Shown here: positions 26,552-35,496 of the stretch, piece by piece | Layout: every line of letters starts with the position of its first letter | Position numbering within the stretch: the first letter of the stretch is position 1 | Assembly: GCF_030812415.1 (NCBI RefSeq) | Contig: NZ_JAUSST010000004.1 | Span: 558,001 to 622,000, forward strand | DNA: 64,000 nt | Source: Paenibacillus harenae | GTDB taxonomy: Bacteria > Bacillota > Bacilli > Paenibacillales > Paenibacillaceae | Direction of reading: 5' to 3' | Program-made: the position numbers and the translations under genes | The notes under the pieces: model-generated | Database searches by the model: none | What the model was told of the DNA's origin: nothing | The model's input: the letters and a program-made list of their open reading frames with translations, nothing else

Positions 26552-27331
26552 ATGAAAAAATCTGTAATTTTGGCTGGTGTAGTCTCCCTTAGCCTGATGG
26601 CTACCACTGCTTTTGCCGCACCTGGAAATCAAGGCAAAAATGAAGAAACGGTTAAAGTAGAAGCAAAAACGACTACTGTAACCGATTCCGTTTATGACGA
26701 AGGAAAGAACGATGGCTCGAAAGGTCTTGAAAATGCGTATGAAAACGTCAAGGATAAACCCGCAGGCGTTCGAATTGCCGAACTGCTTAAAACAAAATAT
26801 AACATTGATGTGAATGCTGATACTAGTTTAGCTATATTGGTCGAAACATTGGAGGAAGATGGAGAACTAAAAGCTGCGGAAGAAGTGCAAGCGGAGGTTG
26901 TCTCGCAGGATCCTGCAAATATTGAAGAATATAAGAAACTCAGTAAAATAAAAGTGAAGCTCGGCGACAAAAGTGTGAAGGTCTATGTAAATGGCAAAAC
27001 GCTTGGTACCGAATTATCTCCCGTTGTGGAGAGCGGACGCGCGCTTGTTCCGTTCCGGGCGATCTCCGAGTCGCTGAACGCCGTAGTTACTTATGACAAT
27101 GTTTCGAAAACGGTGACCGTTACGCGTGACGGTGTCGAGGTCAAAATGACGTTAGGCAGTAAAATCGCTACGATTAATGGGAAAACCGTTACGCTTGACG
27201 TTGCCGGTAAAATTAAAAACAACAGAGTTTTTGTACCGCTGCGGTTTCTGAGCGAAGCACTGAACACCGATGTAACATGGGATGCAGAAACCTCCAGCGC
27301 CATTATCATCGACAAAAACACCGAAGCTTGA
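26552..27331 (+). CDS. Secreted protein with copper-amine-oxidase-N (stalk) domain
   Basis: This 259-residue protein has a clear signal peptide (cleavage near TAFAAPGN), an acidic helical region (about 30-125), then the CuAO_N1 fold: VKVYVNGKTLGTELSPVVESGRALVPFRAISESL and its second half with NNRVFVPLRFLSEAL and TWD (split here only as landmarks at residues 140-250). This domain is very common in Paenibacillaceae extracellular proteins, and is thought to be structural or wall-binding rather than enzymatic. The start has GGAGG at nine bases. A terminator follows at once. The preceding 260 bases (26290-26551) hold no gene I can see. Confidence 0.88.
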   Translation: MKKSVILAGVVSLSLMATTAFAAPGNQGKNEETVKVEAKTTTVTDSVYDEGKNDGSKGLENAYENVKDKPAGVRIAELLKTKYNIDVNADTSLAILVETLEEDGELKAAEEVQAEVVSQDPANIEEYKKLSKIKVKLGDKSVKVYVNGKTLGTELSPVVESGRALVPFRAISESLNAVVTYDNVSKTVTVTRDGVEVKMTLGSKIATINGKTVTLDVAGKIKNNRVFVPLRFLSEALNTDVTWDAETSSAIIIDKNTEA

Positions 27332-27363
27332 TTATCTAAGCATTTCAGCTGATAAGAAAAATA

Positions 27364-27398
27364 ACAGCCCTCTATATTCAATATGGAGGGCTGTTTTT
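27364..27398 (+). terminator. Rho-independent terminator
   Basis: ACAGCCCTC pairs with GAGGGCTGT and is followed by five T residues, 30 bases after the stalk-domain gene. Confidence 0.9.
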
Positions 27399-27516
27399 GC
27401 ATTTAGTTTCCGTTATTCGATTTTATTTTTTATACTTTAACAGGGATTTTATGGTATGGTTAATCTACGTTATATTGAAACATAGTTTCGACAAATGAAA
27501 CAAATGGAGAGTTAAA

Positions 27517-27775
27517 ATGCCTATTAACTTCCACGAAGAAAGAAACAGAATGACCTATACCACTAGAGCTGCTGATGATTGCGCCGGAGGCATTTACACT
27601 GAATCCTTTGTAAGTATGGTGCATCGCACGTTATCGGCGTAGACTTAATCGTTCAAGATAGAAGGATAACGAGCTTGAAGATCTCTTGTTTTATATTGAA
27701 AGTAAAATGGGCGAAACCCGTCTTCCGATCATTGAAAAAGACTTACGGACGGTGTGGTTCGCTATAAAAGTGTAA
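27517..27775 (+). pseudogene. SAM-dependent methyltransferase pseudogene
   Basis: An ATG at 27517 after GGAGAG starts MPINFHEERNRMTYTTRAAD, the usual N-terminus of a class I methyltransferase, continuing to CAGGIYTESFVSM, which is motif I. A frameshift at about 27617 moves the continuation (GASHVIGVD, the acidic end of strand 2) into another frame, while the first frame stops at 27642. From 27671 a third frame gives a typical C-terminus (LLFYIESKMGETRLPIIEKD, then WFAIK) ending at 27775. About 150 middle residues are missing. The gene is plainly inactivated by deletion and frameshift. Confidence 0.75.
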
Positions 27776-27831
27776 AACCACTCATTCGTTTCCGGACAAA
27801 GTCGATCAAATGTATATGAGGTGATCTGGAC

Positions 27832-28617
27832 ATGGACCTAATTTACGAGAATGAAACGATTGCAGTAACCGTTATAAATATGATCCACACGGGCGATATC
27901 CCATCTTTGAAGCGGCTACTTGCCGAGAATCCGGGCTTGGCAACGGCAAGAATTATCGCAAGAGACAATAAGAATGAAGACGAAAGTTGCGGAATGTCTC
28001 GGACGCTGTTGCACGTAGTGACCGACTGGCCCGGGCACTTTCCTAACGGTGCGGAAACAGTGAGTACGTTAGTCGAGTTCGGAGCCGACGTGAACGCACG
28101 GTTCACGGGGACGCATACTGAGACACCGCTTCATTGGGCTTCGAGCTGCGATGACATTGAAGTGATTGACGCTCTTCTTGATGCTGGCGCCGACATCGAA
28201 GCGCCTGGTGCAGTGATTGCCGGTGGCACCCCACTCGACGATGCAGTGGCATTCGCACAGTGGCGTGCAGCGGATAGATTGGTTAAACGTGGAGCTCAGA
28301 TCGCAATCTGGCATGCGGCTGCGCTAGGACTGATGGATGCCATTGAGGCCTACTTCGCCGGTGCCGCATTTTCGGAAAAATACCCTTGGGGAGCAAGGTG
28401 CCCTTCACCTCCGGACAAGATCACCGTCGCCTTCTGGTGTGCTTGTCACGGTGGACAGCAACGCTCTGCGGAATACCTTCTCGAACGTGGTGCCGAATTG
28501 AACTGGATTTCGGTTTGGGATGGATTGACCCCACTGGACGCAGCGCAACGTAGTTCCGCAGCTAATTTGATTGAATGGCTTCGTAGTCAAGGCGCTAAAT
28601 CCGCCGGCCAACTGTGA
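27832..28617 (+). CDS. Ankyrin repeat protein
   Basis: This 261-residue soluble protein has four or five ankyrin repeats. The clearest are at about 55-90 (TLLHVVTDWPG...LVEFGADVNAR), 95-125 (TPLHWASSCDDIEVIDALLD, then AGADIEA), 130-160 (TPLDDAVAFAQWRAADRLVK) and 205-255 (ending in LTPLDAAQRSSA). The ribosome site AGGTGA precedes the ATG. There is no signal peptide. Ankyrin proteins bind partners; no partner gene is adjacent, although an ankyrin protein next to a broken methyltransferase may simply reflect accessory DNA. It is terminated by a hairpin at 28765. Confidence 0.88.
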   Translation: MDLIYENETIAVTVINMIHTGDIPSLKRLLAENPGLATARIIARDNKNEDESCGMSRTLLHVVTDWPGHFPNGAETVSTLVEFGADVNARFTGTHTETPLHWASSCDDIEVIDALLDAGADIEAPGAVIAGGTPLDDAVAFAQWRAADRLVKRGAQIAIWHAAALGLMDAIEAYFAGAAFSEKYPWGARCPSPPDKITVAFWCACHGGQQRSAEYLLERGAELNWISVWDGLTPLDAAQRSSAANLIEWLRSQGAKSAGQL

Positions 28618-28764
28618 CAATACCTGTCTCGCTTCCAGCTAATCCCGCAAAATCCGTTTATTGAGGAGACATATTATCTAACGGAGGATATAGATGCGAA
28701 AACAACTAAAAAACAAAGTGGTATAATAAATACCGGTTAAGCAACGTTTTCGCTTGAGTAGATC

Positions 28765-28827
28765 AAAAAAAGAATCGGCAGTCAGGGGATGATCACTCGT
28801 CCATGACTGTCGATTCTTTTTCTTTTT
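28765..28827. terminator. Bidirectional terminator
   Basis: AAAAAGAATCGGCAGTCA pairs with TGACTGTCGATTCTTTTT, with a T-run on each strand, between the ankyrin gene and the convergent membrane protein gene. Confidence 0.9.
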
Positions 28828-28840
28828 TGTCCTCGTTCGA

Positions 28841-29377
28841 TTAAGGGTTTAATCGGAGCCATTCCTCATGTCTTCTACGTTCCTCCTCTAGATAGCGTCT
28901 AATAGCCGAGGCATCGCTTGTTTTGAGAAGGGGGGCGTTCAGCATGTCCGCGGTTTTGTCTCCGAACCGGTCGTTCGGGTCGATATTCGCGATCAAATAA
29001 GTCGGATAGGCCGCCACGCTGAAGCTCCATGAGGCTTCTCGCGCTTCGTTGATCGATAGCACGAAGTAATCTCGGACATTGTCATATTCGAAAAACGAAT
29101 CAAGCAGCTCATCGTCGCATTCGTCATCCTCGTCTTTCATAATAAAGATAAGCCAAAACTGCTTTGGTTGTTTGCGCTCGATTTCAGCTTGACGGGCTTT
29201 GCGAATGCCTTTTATTTTCCTTGATGTAACGATAATGACCGCCACGAAAACGAACGTAATTAGCAATCCTACAACGAGAGCCGAGATATTGTTGTCATCC
29301 AATAACCCGATAGACACAGCGCTGAACATAAAGGCTCCCAAATAACCGATGACGCGCAATAATTGCAAAATAAACAT
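28841..29377 (-). CDS. Membrane protein with thioredoxin-like soluble domain
   Basis: This 178-residue protein has two N-terminal membrane helices (about 5-25 and 32-52), a basic segment, then a soluble domain. SWSFSVAAYPTYLIANI resembles the strand with the cis-proline (AYPT) of thioredoxin folds, preceded by a strand (FWLIFIMKD) where the CxxC would sit, which here is an acidic DEDDECDDE run with a single Cys. It is therefore probably a redox-inactive thioredoxin-like domain. The C-terminus is a charged helix. No known family is assigned. The 298 bases between this gene and 29676 hold only a possible promoter (TTCAAA near 29408, GATAAT 17 bases later). Confidence 0.6.
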   Translation of the reverse strand: MFILQLLRVIGYLGAFMFSAVSIGLLDDNNISALVVGLLITFVFVAVIIVTSRKIKGIRKARQAEIERKQPKQFWLIFIMKDEDDECDDELLDSFFEYDNVRDYFVLSINEAREASWSFSVAAYPTYLIANIDPNDRFGDKTADMLNAPLLKTSDASAIRRYLEEERRRHEEWLRLNP

Positions 29378-29675
29378 CTTCGAGTACGCACCTTCCTATG
29401 AGTAGAGTTCAAATTATTCTGTATCAATAGGATAATGTTGTCAATCCATCAAACGATAAGTCCGTAAGAAAATGGTTTACTCGGGTGTGAATCCTGTTTG
29501 CTAGAAGACAACAGGAAACATCAATCTTGAAACCGCTGTCACTCCCGTCGTGGAGCTGCGAGCCTATATACTTAAAGAAGGCAAGCACAAGATGAAGCCC
29601 TAAGCCAACTCGCGGTAAGAGCTTTCTGCCGAAGGATAGGGCTGCGGGTTGTCACACTTAAGGAGGAGGGATTGC

Positions 29676-30629
29676 ATGAAGACGGCCATCCGAAGGCAGA
29701 GCTCGTTGTCGCGAAGCAGCGGCAGCATCATATCCGACCGATTCCGGTTATTTCTGTTCGCGCTGCCGTTTCTGTTGCTCATACTCGTATTCAGCTATTT
29801 TCCGTTATACGGCTGGCTTTACGCGTTCTATAATTATCGACCGGGCTTCTCGCTATTCGATACGCAGTTCGTCGGTCTGCAGTGGTTCAGATCGATCGTA
29901 TCCAATCCGACCCAGACGCAGGAAGTGCTGCGCGTCATGCGCAACACGCTGGCGATGAGCGGACTCGGCATTATCACTTCGGTCTTTCCGGTGCTGTTCG
30001 CGATCTTCCTGACGGAGATCAAGACGACCTGGTATAAGAAGACGGTGCAAATCTTCACGACGCTGCCGAACTTCATCAGTTGGGTGCTCGTCTATGCGAT
30101 CGCGTTCATGATGTTCTCCGTCGACAACGGCGTCATCAACAAGTTCATGATGGCGATCGGCTTGCAGGAAGCGCCGGTAAATTACCTGGCCTCCTCGGAA
30201 TGGATATGGCTCAAAATGACGCTTTGGGGGCTCTGGAAAGGGCTCGGCTGGGGCGCGATCATGTACATAGCGGCGATCGCATCGATCGATCAGGAGCTGT
30301 ACGATGCTGCGAAGGTCGATGGCGCGGGGCGTTTCCGCATGATCTGGCATATTACGGTGCCGGGGATTATGCCGACCTACTTCGTCCTGCTGCTGCTATC
30401 GATCGCAAATCTGATCAACAACGGGATGGAGCAATACTTCGTGTTCCAGAACGCGCTCAACCGGGATACGATCGAGGTGCTCGACTTGTACGTGTACAAT
30501 ACGGGGCTGCTCGGCTTCAACTTCTCGTTCGCGACGGCGGTCAGCATGCTGAAGTCGATTATTAGCATCGTTTTACTATTCATAGCCAATCGTCTGTCCA
30601 AAATGGTACGCGGAGAGTCGATCATCTAA
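29676..30629 (+). CDS. LplB/YteP-type sugar ABC permease
   Basis: This 317-residue permease has six membrane helices. The N-terminal block FLLLILVFSYFPLYGWLYAF and the conserved EAA loop (ELYDAAKVDGAGRFRMIWHI, then TVPGI) match the CUT1 LplB group. The ATG at 29676 follows AAGGAGGAGG; the frame upstream to 29649 has none. It pairs with the permease at 30647 and the lipoprotein at 31667, together a complete importer except for the ATPase, which in this group is usually a shared MsmX-like protein encoded elsewhere. The substrate is probably an oligosaccharide; the exact sugar is unknown. Confidence 0.9.
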   Translation: MKTAIRRQSSLSRSSGSIISDRFRLFLFALPFLLLILVFSYFPLYGWLYAFYNYRPGFSLFDTQFVGLQWFRSIVSNPTQTQEVLRVMRNTLAMSGLGIITSVFPVLFAIFLTEIKTTWYKKTVQIFTTLPNFISWVLVYAIAFMMFSVDNGVINKFMMAIGLQEAPVNYLASSEWIWLKMTLWGLWKGLGWGAIMYIAAIASIDQELYDAAKVDGAGRFRMIWHITVPGIMPTYFVLLLLSIANLINNGMEQYFVFQNALNRDTIEVLDLYVYNTGLLGFNFSFATAVSMLKSIISIVLLFIANRLSKMVRGESII

Positions 30630-30646
30630 CCGGGAGGAGGCAGTTT

Positions 30647-31546
30647 ATGCATACGCAGCGCAAGTACGGAGATCTGTTGTTCAACGTGCTTAACTATACT
30701 TTTTTCGCGGCTTTCACGATTATTTGCATATTCCCGTTCTACTACTTGTTTATCAATACGATCAGCAGCAATGACTTAAGCTCTAGGGGACTCGTTACCT
30801 TCTATCCGAAAATGGTCCATCTGACCAACTATATCGAGGTGCTGCAGGTGAAAGGGCTGTCGCAGGCGGCCCTCGTATCGGTAGGCCGGACGGTCGTTGG
30901 AACGCTTCTGACGGTGGCGGCATCGGCGTTCCTCGGCTTCCTGTTCACGAAGCGGAAGATGTGGGGCAGACAATTCTGGTACAGATTCGTCATCGTAACG
31001 ATGTATTTCAATGCGGGCATCATTCCATGGTACATCATCATGATGAATTTGAACCTCACGAACAACTACCTGGCCTACATTCTTCCGGCCATCGTATCGC
31101 CTTTCTACGTCATTCTTGTCAAGACGTTCGTCGAATCGATACCCGAGGTGCTGCAAGAGTCGGCGGAGATGGACGGTGCGGGATACTTGACGATTTTTAG
31201 CCGGATCATCATGCCGCTCATTACGCCGATTGCCGCAACGATCGCGATATTCTCGGCCGTCAGCCAGTGGAATTCATTCGTCGACACGCTGTTCCTCATG
31301 ACCGACAGCAAATATTACACGCTGCAATTCGTTCTGTACAAATATTTGAACGAGTCGACTTCGCTCGCGGCCATTATCCGCAATTCGCAAGGGTCTGGCA
31401 CCAACATCGACTTGACGAATATGCAGACGGCTACTTCCGTCCGCACGACGGTATCGATGATTGTCGTCCTGCCGATTTTGTTCGTGTATCCGTTCTTCCA
31501 ACGTTTCTTCGTTAAGGGGATTATGATCGGGGCGGTTAAGGGATAG
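30647..31546 (+). CDS. YtcP/CarB-type sugar ABC permease
   Basis: This 299-residue partner of the preceding permease starts 17 bases after it with a GGGAGG site. It has six helices, the EAA loop (VLQESAEMDGAGYLTIFSRI, then IMPLI), and the ending FFVKGIMIGAVKG that is characteristic of YtcP/CarB proteins. Together the two form the membrane channel of the importer. Confidence 0.9.
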   Translation: MHTQRKYGDLLFNVLNYTFFAAFTIICIFPFYYLFINTISSNDLSSRGLVTFYPKMVHLTNYIEVLQVKGLSQAALVSVGRTVVGTLLTVAASAFLGFLFTKRKMWGRQFWYRFVIVTMYFNAGIIPWYIIMMNLNLTNNYLAYILPAIVSPFYVILVKTFVESIPEVLQESAEMDGAGYLTIFSRIIMPLITPIAATIAIFSAVSQWNSFVDTLFLMTDSKYYTLQFVLYKYLNESTSLAAIIRNSQGSGTNIDLTNMQTATSVRTTVSMIVVLPILFVYPFFQRFFVKGIMIGAVKG

Positions 31547-31666
31547 GCGCAGACTTGGAGGCGGAGATGCCGAAGGGAGGTGAGCGCGGCAGCTGGCGAT
31601 GCAGCATGGGAGACACACGCGGGAAGAACCAATCGTTTTGGAATAAAAAAAGGGAGGCTCATCGCA

Positions 31667-33460
31667 TTGAAACCCATTCGTAAAACACTGGCAGTATTTC
31701 TGGCGTTTATTCTAATCGTAAGCACGGCGGCAGCTTGTTCCTCGAACAACGGCAATAATGGCAATACGGCAACCGACAAGCCGGCGGGCACGAACAATGC
31801 GGGAGAAACGACACCGCCCAAGGAAGAGCGCGAGGAGATTACGATCGACGTCTTCTCGATGCTTTCGAACTTCGCTGGCGAGCAATCCGGGTGGTATGCA
31901 AAGCTGATCAAGGATAAGTTCAACATTAAGCTGAACATTATCGCTTCCAACCTGGAGGGCGGCGGCGATACGAAGTTCGCGACGATGATGGCGTCGGGCG
32001 ATCTTGGCGATCTCGTCGTATTCGGCGACGACGGCCAAAAGTATCTGGATGCGATCAAGGCCGGCATGCTTGTGGACTGGACGAAGGACAAATTGCTCGA
32101 AACGTACGGCAAAAATATTTTGCAATATGCGCCTAAAGCGATCGAGAAGAATAAAGCGAACTTCGGCGGCGGATCGAGCGTCTACGGTATCGGCTTCGAC
32201 GTAGGCGACGACAAAGACGGCCCGTCCGAAGGACTGGACTTGACCTATCACCCGAATCTGCGCTGGGATCTGTACGACCAGCTTGGCCGCCCGCAGATCA
32301 AGACGATGGAAGACTACTTGCCGGTGCTTAAGCAGATGCAAGAGCTTCAGCCCAAGAGCGATTCCGGTCGTCCGACATACGCCTTCTCCTTATGGGCGGA
32401 TTGGGACGGCAACATGATGATGAACGCGAAGGCTTGGGCAGGTCTGCACGGCTTCGACGAGGGCGACGGCTTCAACCCGGGCGGCTTCTCGCTCGTTTCG
32501 GCCGATTCGGGCGAATATCAGGGCGTACTGGACGAGGACGGCTATTACCTCCGCGCACTAAAGCTGTATTATAACGCGAACCAAATGGGTCTGTTGGACT
32601 CGGATTCAGTAACGCAGAAGTTCGAGGACGTCGTGAACAAAATGAAGGACGGACAGCTGCTCTTCACTTGGTTCCCATGGCTTGACGATACGTACAACAC
32701 GCAAGAGCATCTGAACGAAGGCAAAGGCTTCGCGCTTGTGCCATTCGACGAAGAACGCACATTCTCTTATGGATATGATCCATACGGCGGCAACCGCGTA
32801 TGGGCTATCGGTTCGAAAGCGAAGCATCCGGAGCGTATCCTTGAATTCCTTGATTGGCTGTACAGCCCTGAGGGAATGATGGTCAGCAACAACGGTCCGG
32901 AAGGGCTGACTTGGGAAATGAAGGACGGCAAGCCTGTATTGACGGACTTCGGCGTCGAAGCGCTTCCGGCCAACGATACCGTCGTGCCAGACGAGTTCGG
33001 CGGCGGCTCGTTCAAGGACGGCAAAAGCCAAATCAACAATACATCGTTCAAGAACACGAATATTAATCCGAACACGGGCGAGCCGTACGACTACAACCTG
33101 TGGACCTCGGTGCTCGAGAAGTCGCCGACGAAGCTGGATCAGAACTGGCGCGCAGCGAACGGCGGCGCTCTGACGGCGAAGGATTATTTGATCAAGAACA
33201 ATAAAATCGCCGTATTGAAACCAATCTTCACGGGTACCGCGCCGGCTGTTAGAAGCGATGAGCTGGAGCAAAAACGCGGCCAAGTCGCCGACGTTATCAA
33301 GCAATATTCGTGGAAAATGGTATTCGCGAAAAACGATGCCGAGTTCACGAAGCTTCGCACGGAAATGATCGACAAAGCGAAAGGCCTCGGCTATGAAGAA
33401 GTACTCGCATGGGGCGTGGAGCAGAACAAAAAAGTGTTTGAATACCGCAAGCAAGAGTAG
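31667..33460 (+). CDS. Sugar-binding lipoprotein of the first ABC cassette
   Basis: About 597 residues from the TTG at 31667 (GGGAGG, nine bases before); the frame upstream to 31580 lacks a signal sequence. The signal peptide ends in the lipobox STAAAC, giving a lipidated Cys, then an Asn/Gly/Thr-rich linker, then a type 1 solute-binding fold of LplA/YtcQ size (MMASGDLGDLVVFGDDGQKY is the typical early segment). It is the largest and last gene of the transporter set and is followed by a hairpin. Confidence 0.9.
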   Translation: MKPIRKTLAVFLAFILIVSTAAACSSNNGNNGNTATDKPAGTNNAGETTPPKEEREEITIDVFSMLSNFAGEQSGWYAKLIKDKFNIKLNIIASNLEGGGDTKFATMMASGDLGDLVVFGDDGQKYLDAIKAGMLVDWTKDKLLETYGKNILQYAPKAIEKNKANFGGGSSVYGIGFDVGDDKDGPSEGLDLTYHPNLRWDLYDQLGRPQIKTMEDYLPVLKQMQELQPKSDSGRPTYAFSLWADWDGNMMMNAKAWAGLHGFDEGDGFNPGGFSLVSADSGEYQGVLDEDGYYLRALKLYYNANQMGLLDSDSVTQKFEDVVNKMKDGQLLFTWFPWLDDTYNTQEHLNEGKGFALVPFDEERTFSYGYDPYGGNRVWAIGSKAKHPERILEFLDWLYSPEGMMVSNNGPEGLTWEMKDGKPVLTDFGVEALPANDTVVPDEFGGGSFKDGKSQINNTSFKNTNINPNTGEPYDYNLWTSVLEKSPTKLDQNWRAANGGALTAKDYLIKNNKIAVLKPIFTGTAPAVRSDELEQKRGQVADVIKQYSWKMVFAKNDAEFTKLRTEMIDKAKGLGYEEVLAWGVEQNKKVFEYRKQE

Positions 33461-33495
33461 GTTTTATACAGCTAGAGCTAGCATATAGCAGGGAT

Positions 33496-33545
33496 AGAGA
33501 GAGGAGAGTTTGCTGGAAAGCAGGCTTTCCTCGCTCTTGTTTTTC
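33496..33545 (+). terminator. Hairpin between binding protein and regulator genes
   Basis: AGAGAGAGGAGAG pairs imperfectly with CTTTCCTCGCTCT, with an inner GCTGGAAAGC loop, then TTGTTTTTC. It probably limits read-through from the transporter genes into the regulator. Confidence 0.6.
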
Positions 33546-33624
33546 TTGGGCATAATCGCATATTGACCTTGACTTGCTATTGGACGAAAATGGAACTGTA
33601 AGCGCATTACGAAGGAGGGCTTGG

Positions 33625-35049
33625 ATGATTAGAGCGATCGTCGTCGACGATGAAAGACTGGTTCGCAAAGGTTTTATTGCGTTATTCGACTGGGCCTCGT
33701 TCGGAATTGTCATCGTTGGCGAAGCGGCTGACGGGAAGGCGGCGCTGGAACTGCTGGAGCAGACCGAGGTTGATCTGCTGTTCACCGATATTACGATGCC
33801 AAGGCTGTCGGGCTTCGAGCTCATTAGCCAGGTTAGGCAGCGTTATCCGCGAGTGCGTTCGGTCGTGCTCACTTGCCATCATGAATTCGATTATGTCCAA
33901 GAGGCGCTAAGACAAGGCGCTATTGATTATATAGTGAAGACGCTGCTCGAGCCGGAGAGCGCGGATGAGGTAATGAGCCGGATCGTCGCCCGTTTGGAAT
34001 GGGAGATCGGCAGCTTGGGCGAACGGCTGCTTGGAGCAGAGGAGGAAAAGCTGCAGTCGTTGGATGCGCTTCTGTTCTATCCTCGATTGCGAGAGGAGAG
34101 CAGCAATGAATTGTTGCGGCTGACTATCGTAAAGCGCAATCCTTTGCTTGCGGTTAAGCAGATGTGGCTCGTTCCGATTATGCATGCAATGTCTCGAGCA
34201 GAAGCGAATCGGGAGCTGGCGCATAGCTTAAGCAATCGTTGGCAGCCTGTGTGGATAGCCGGGTTGTGTGGCCAACCGCTTGAAGAGGTGAAGCTGGTGC
34301 TGGCTGAGTCGGTAGAGGATGAGCTGTTCTATAAGCTGCGTTCGGCCGACGAACCGCTGGAGCTTCGTTATGACGATCTGCAGGCTGTGGGTGCTCGCCG
34401 TCTGAAGGGACAGGGAGCCGGCGTACTCGAGGCGAGCGAGCTGCTTGACTTGAAATGGATGCTAAATGCGCGAGACTGGGAAAACTTCACAGGAAAGATT
34501 GAGCAGCTGCGTCCGTCGTCGGGATGCGTCGCGGCCTTCGGAGAAAGGTTATGCGCGGAATGGCGCGGCTTGCTGTTGAAGGAGATCGAGAGCTTGGCGA
34601 TGCGAAGCGATATTCGACGCAATCAGACTTGGGCGGATTGGCGGTTGTGGTTGAGACGTTTCTCCGACCATGCGCAGCGGCGCATGATGGAGCTGGGCTT
34701 CTCGAAGGAGGTCATGCTCTGCTTGATTCGGGCGATCGTCTATATGCGTCAGCATTCGAGCGGCAAGCTGAGCCAAGCCGATGTCGCCGACTACGTGAAG
34801 ATGAGCCGCAGCTATTTCAGCCAATGCTTCGCGAAATTCGCAGGAGAGCCGTTCGGCGTCATGATCCGGCGGATGCGGATTGAGCGCGCGAAGACGCTGC
34901 TGCTCGAGACGGATACGCCGGTATACGAGATCGCGTTCGCTATCGGCTTCGAGGACGACAAGTACTTCAGCAAGCTGTTCCGAGAGCTCGTCGGCAGGCT
35001 GCCCAGCGAATATCGCGCCGATGGCGCGCTGAACGGTACAAGACTATAA
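33625..35049 (+). CDS. YesN-type AraC response regulator without adjacent kinase
   Basis: 474 residues from the ATG at 33625 (AAGGAGGG). The receiver domain has Asp9-Asp10 (VVDDE) and phospho-acceptor Asp55 (LLFTDITMPRLSG); a Lys follows in DYIVKTLL. A long helical linker leads to an AraC helix-turn-helix pair in the last 100 residues (SQADVADYVKMSRSYFSQCF, and YEIAFAIGFEDDKYFSKLF). YesN regulators normally lie next to a YesM kinase; none is encoded in this cassette, so it must use a distant kinase (for example the one at 55541) or act alone. Confidence 0.88.
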   Translation: MIRAIVVDDERLVRKGFIALFDWASFGIVIVGEAADGKAALELLEQTEVDLLFTDITMPRLSGFELISQVRQRYPRVRSVVLTCHHEFDYVQEALRQGAIDYIVKTLLEPESADEVMSRIVARLEWEIGSLGERLLGAEEEKLQSLDALLFYPRLREESSNELLRLTIVKRNPLLAVKQMWLVPIMHAMSRAEANRELAHSLSNRWQPVWIAGLCGQPLEEVKLVLAESVEDELFYKLRSADEPLELRYDDLQAVGARRLKGQGAGVLEASELLDLKWMLNARDWENFTGKIEQLRPSSGCVAAFGERLCAEWRGLLLKEIESLAMRSDIRRNQTWADWRLWLRRFSDHAQRRMMELGFSKEVMLCLIRAIVYMRQHSSGKLSQADVADYVKMSRSYFSQCFAKFAGEPFGVMIRRMRIERAKTLLLETDTPVYEIAFAIGFEDDKYFSKLFRELVGRLPSEYRADGALNGTRL

Positions 35050-35073
35050 GCTGAACTTGGTTATAATACTCAA

Positions 35074-35102
35074 TTGACAGTTTGAGCAGTCAATGTTAGT
35101 AT
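35074..35102 (+). promoter_or_regulatory. Promoter of the ABC-F leader transcript
   Basis: A perfect TTGACA (35074-35079), a 17-base spacer and TAGTAT (35097-35102). Transcription would begin near 35109 and give a leader of about 400 bases before the ABC-F start. Confidence 0.7.
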
Positions 35103-35135
35103 TCACCGTATAAATGAAGAGGAGGCTCGTTATCT

Positions 35136-35162
35136 ATGTTACATTCAATGCGTTTAAGATAA
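35136..35162 (+). CDS. Leader peptide 1 (MLHSMRLR)
   Basis: An eight-codon reading frame follows GAAGAGGAGG by eleven bases and ends ten bases before the first terminator hairpin. Small leader peptides at this position let a drug-stalled ribosome prevent terminator formation in ABC-F and erm leaders. The role is inferred from position. Confidence 0.65.
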   Translation: MLHSMRLR

Positions 35163-35171
35163 GCTGGCAAT

Positions 35172-35211
35172 AAAAAAGCGGAATTTTTATCCACAATTGT
35201 GGGCTTTTTTT
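35172..35211 (+). terminator. Leader terminator 1 of the ABC-F gene
   Basis: AAAAAAGC/GCTTTTTT encloses the palindrome CCACAATTGTGG and is followed by a further T-run. It sits immediately after leader peptide 1 and would end the transcript early unless disrupted. Confidence 0.7.
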
Positions 35212-35302
35212 GAGCTGCTTATTTTTACGTATGGAAACATAGATTGCGATTGGGTTAGCTTTTTTTTGCTAAGCTATATATCGCCGTGTTCTCTCACGTG
35301 AT

Positions 35303-35349
35303 AAATGCAGATCTATTCCCGCATCGTGGACTTGGATCTGTATTTTTTA
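35303..35349 (+). terminator. Leader terminator/attenuator 2
   Basis: AAATGCAGATC pairs with GATCTGTATTT (one G-U), followed by TTTTT. A 21-base loop (TATTCCCGCATCGTGGACTTG) could pair elsewhere. It is typical of attenuators ahead of antibiotic-resistance ABC-F genes. Confidence 0.75.
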
Positions 35350-35413
35350 TTGCCAAAAAACAATCAGACCATAAAAGATACGGAGAGAATGAACCTGATA
35401 AGGAGCTGACACT

Positions 35414-35446
35414 ATGCGAAGGATGCATTGGTTCTTCTTTATATAG
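35414..35446 (+). CDS. Leader peptide 2 (MRRMHWFFFI)
   Basis: A ten-codon frame follows AAGGAGCTGACACT and ends just before the last hairpin that precedes the ABC-F ribosome site. Its Trp-Phe-Phe-Phe-Ile stretch is the kind of sequence at which macrolide-bound ribosomes stall, though stalling itself is inferred. Confidence 0.6.
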   Translation: MRRMHWFFFI

Positions 35447-35458
35447 CCCTCGCTAATT

Positions 35459-35496
35459 AAATCGCAGGATATCCTGCGAATTAAAAACTGCGATTT
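35459..35496 (+). promoter_or_regulatory. Hairpin abutting the ABC-F ribosome site
   Basis: AAATCGCAG pairs with CTGCGATTT and contains the alternative palindrome GCAGGATATCCTGC. It ends directly against AAGAAGGAGG, so its folding state could control access to the ABC-F start. Confidence 0.6.

Noticed and set aside
28694..28726. Ten-codon frame after ACGGAGG
   Set aside because: The ribosome site is good but there is no downstream gene on this strand to regulate before the terminator at 28765; probably a remnant gene start.
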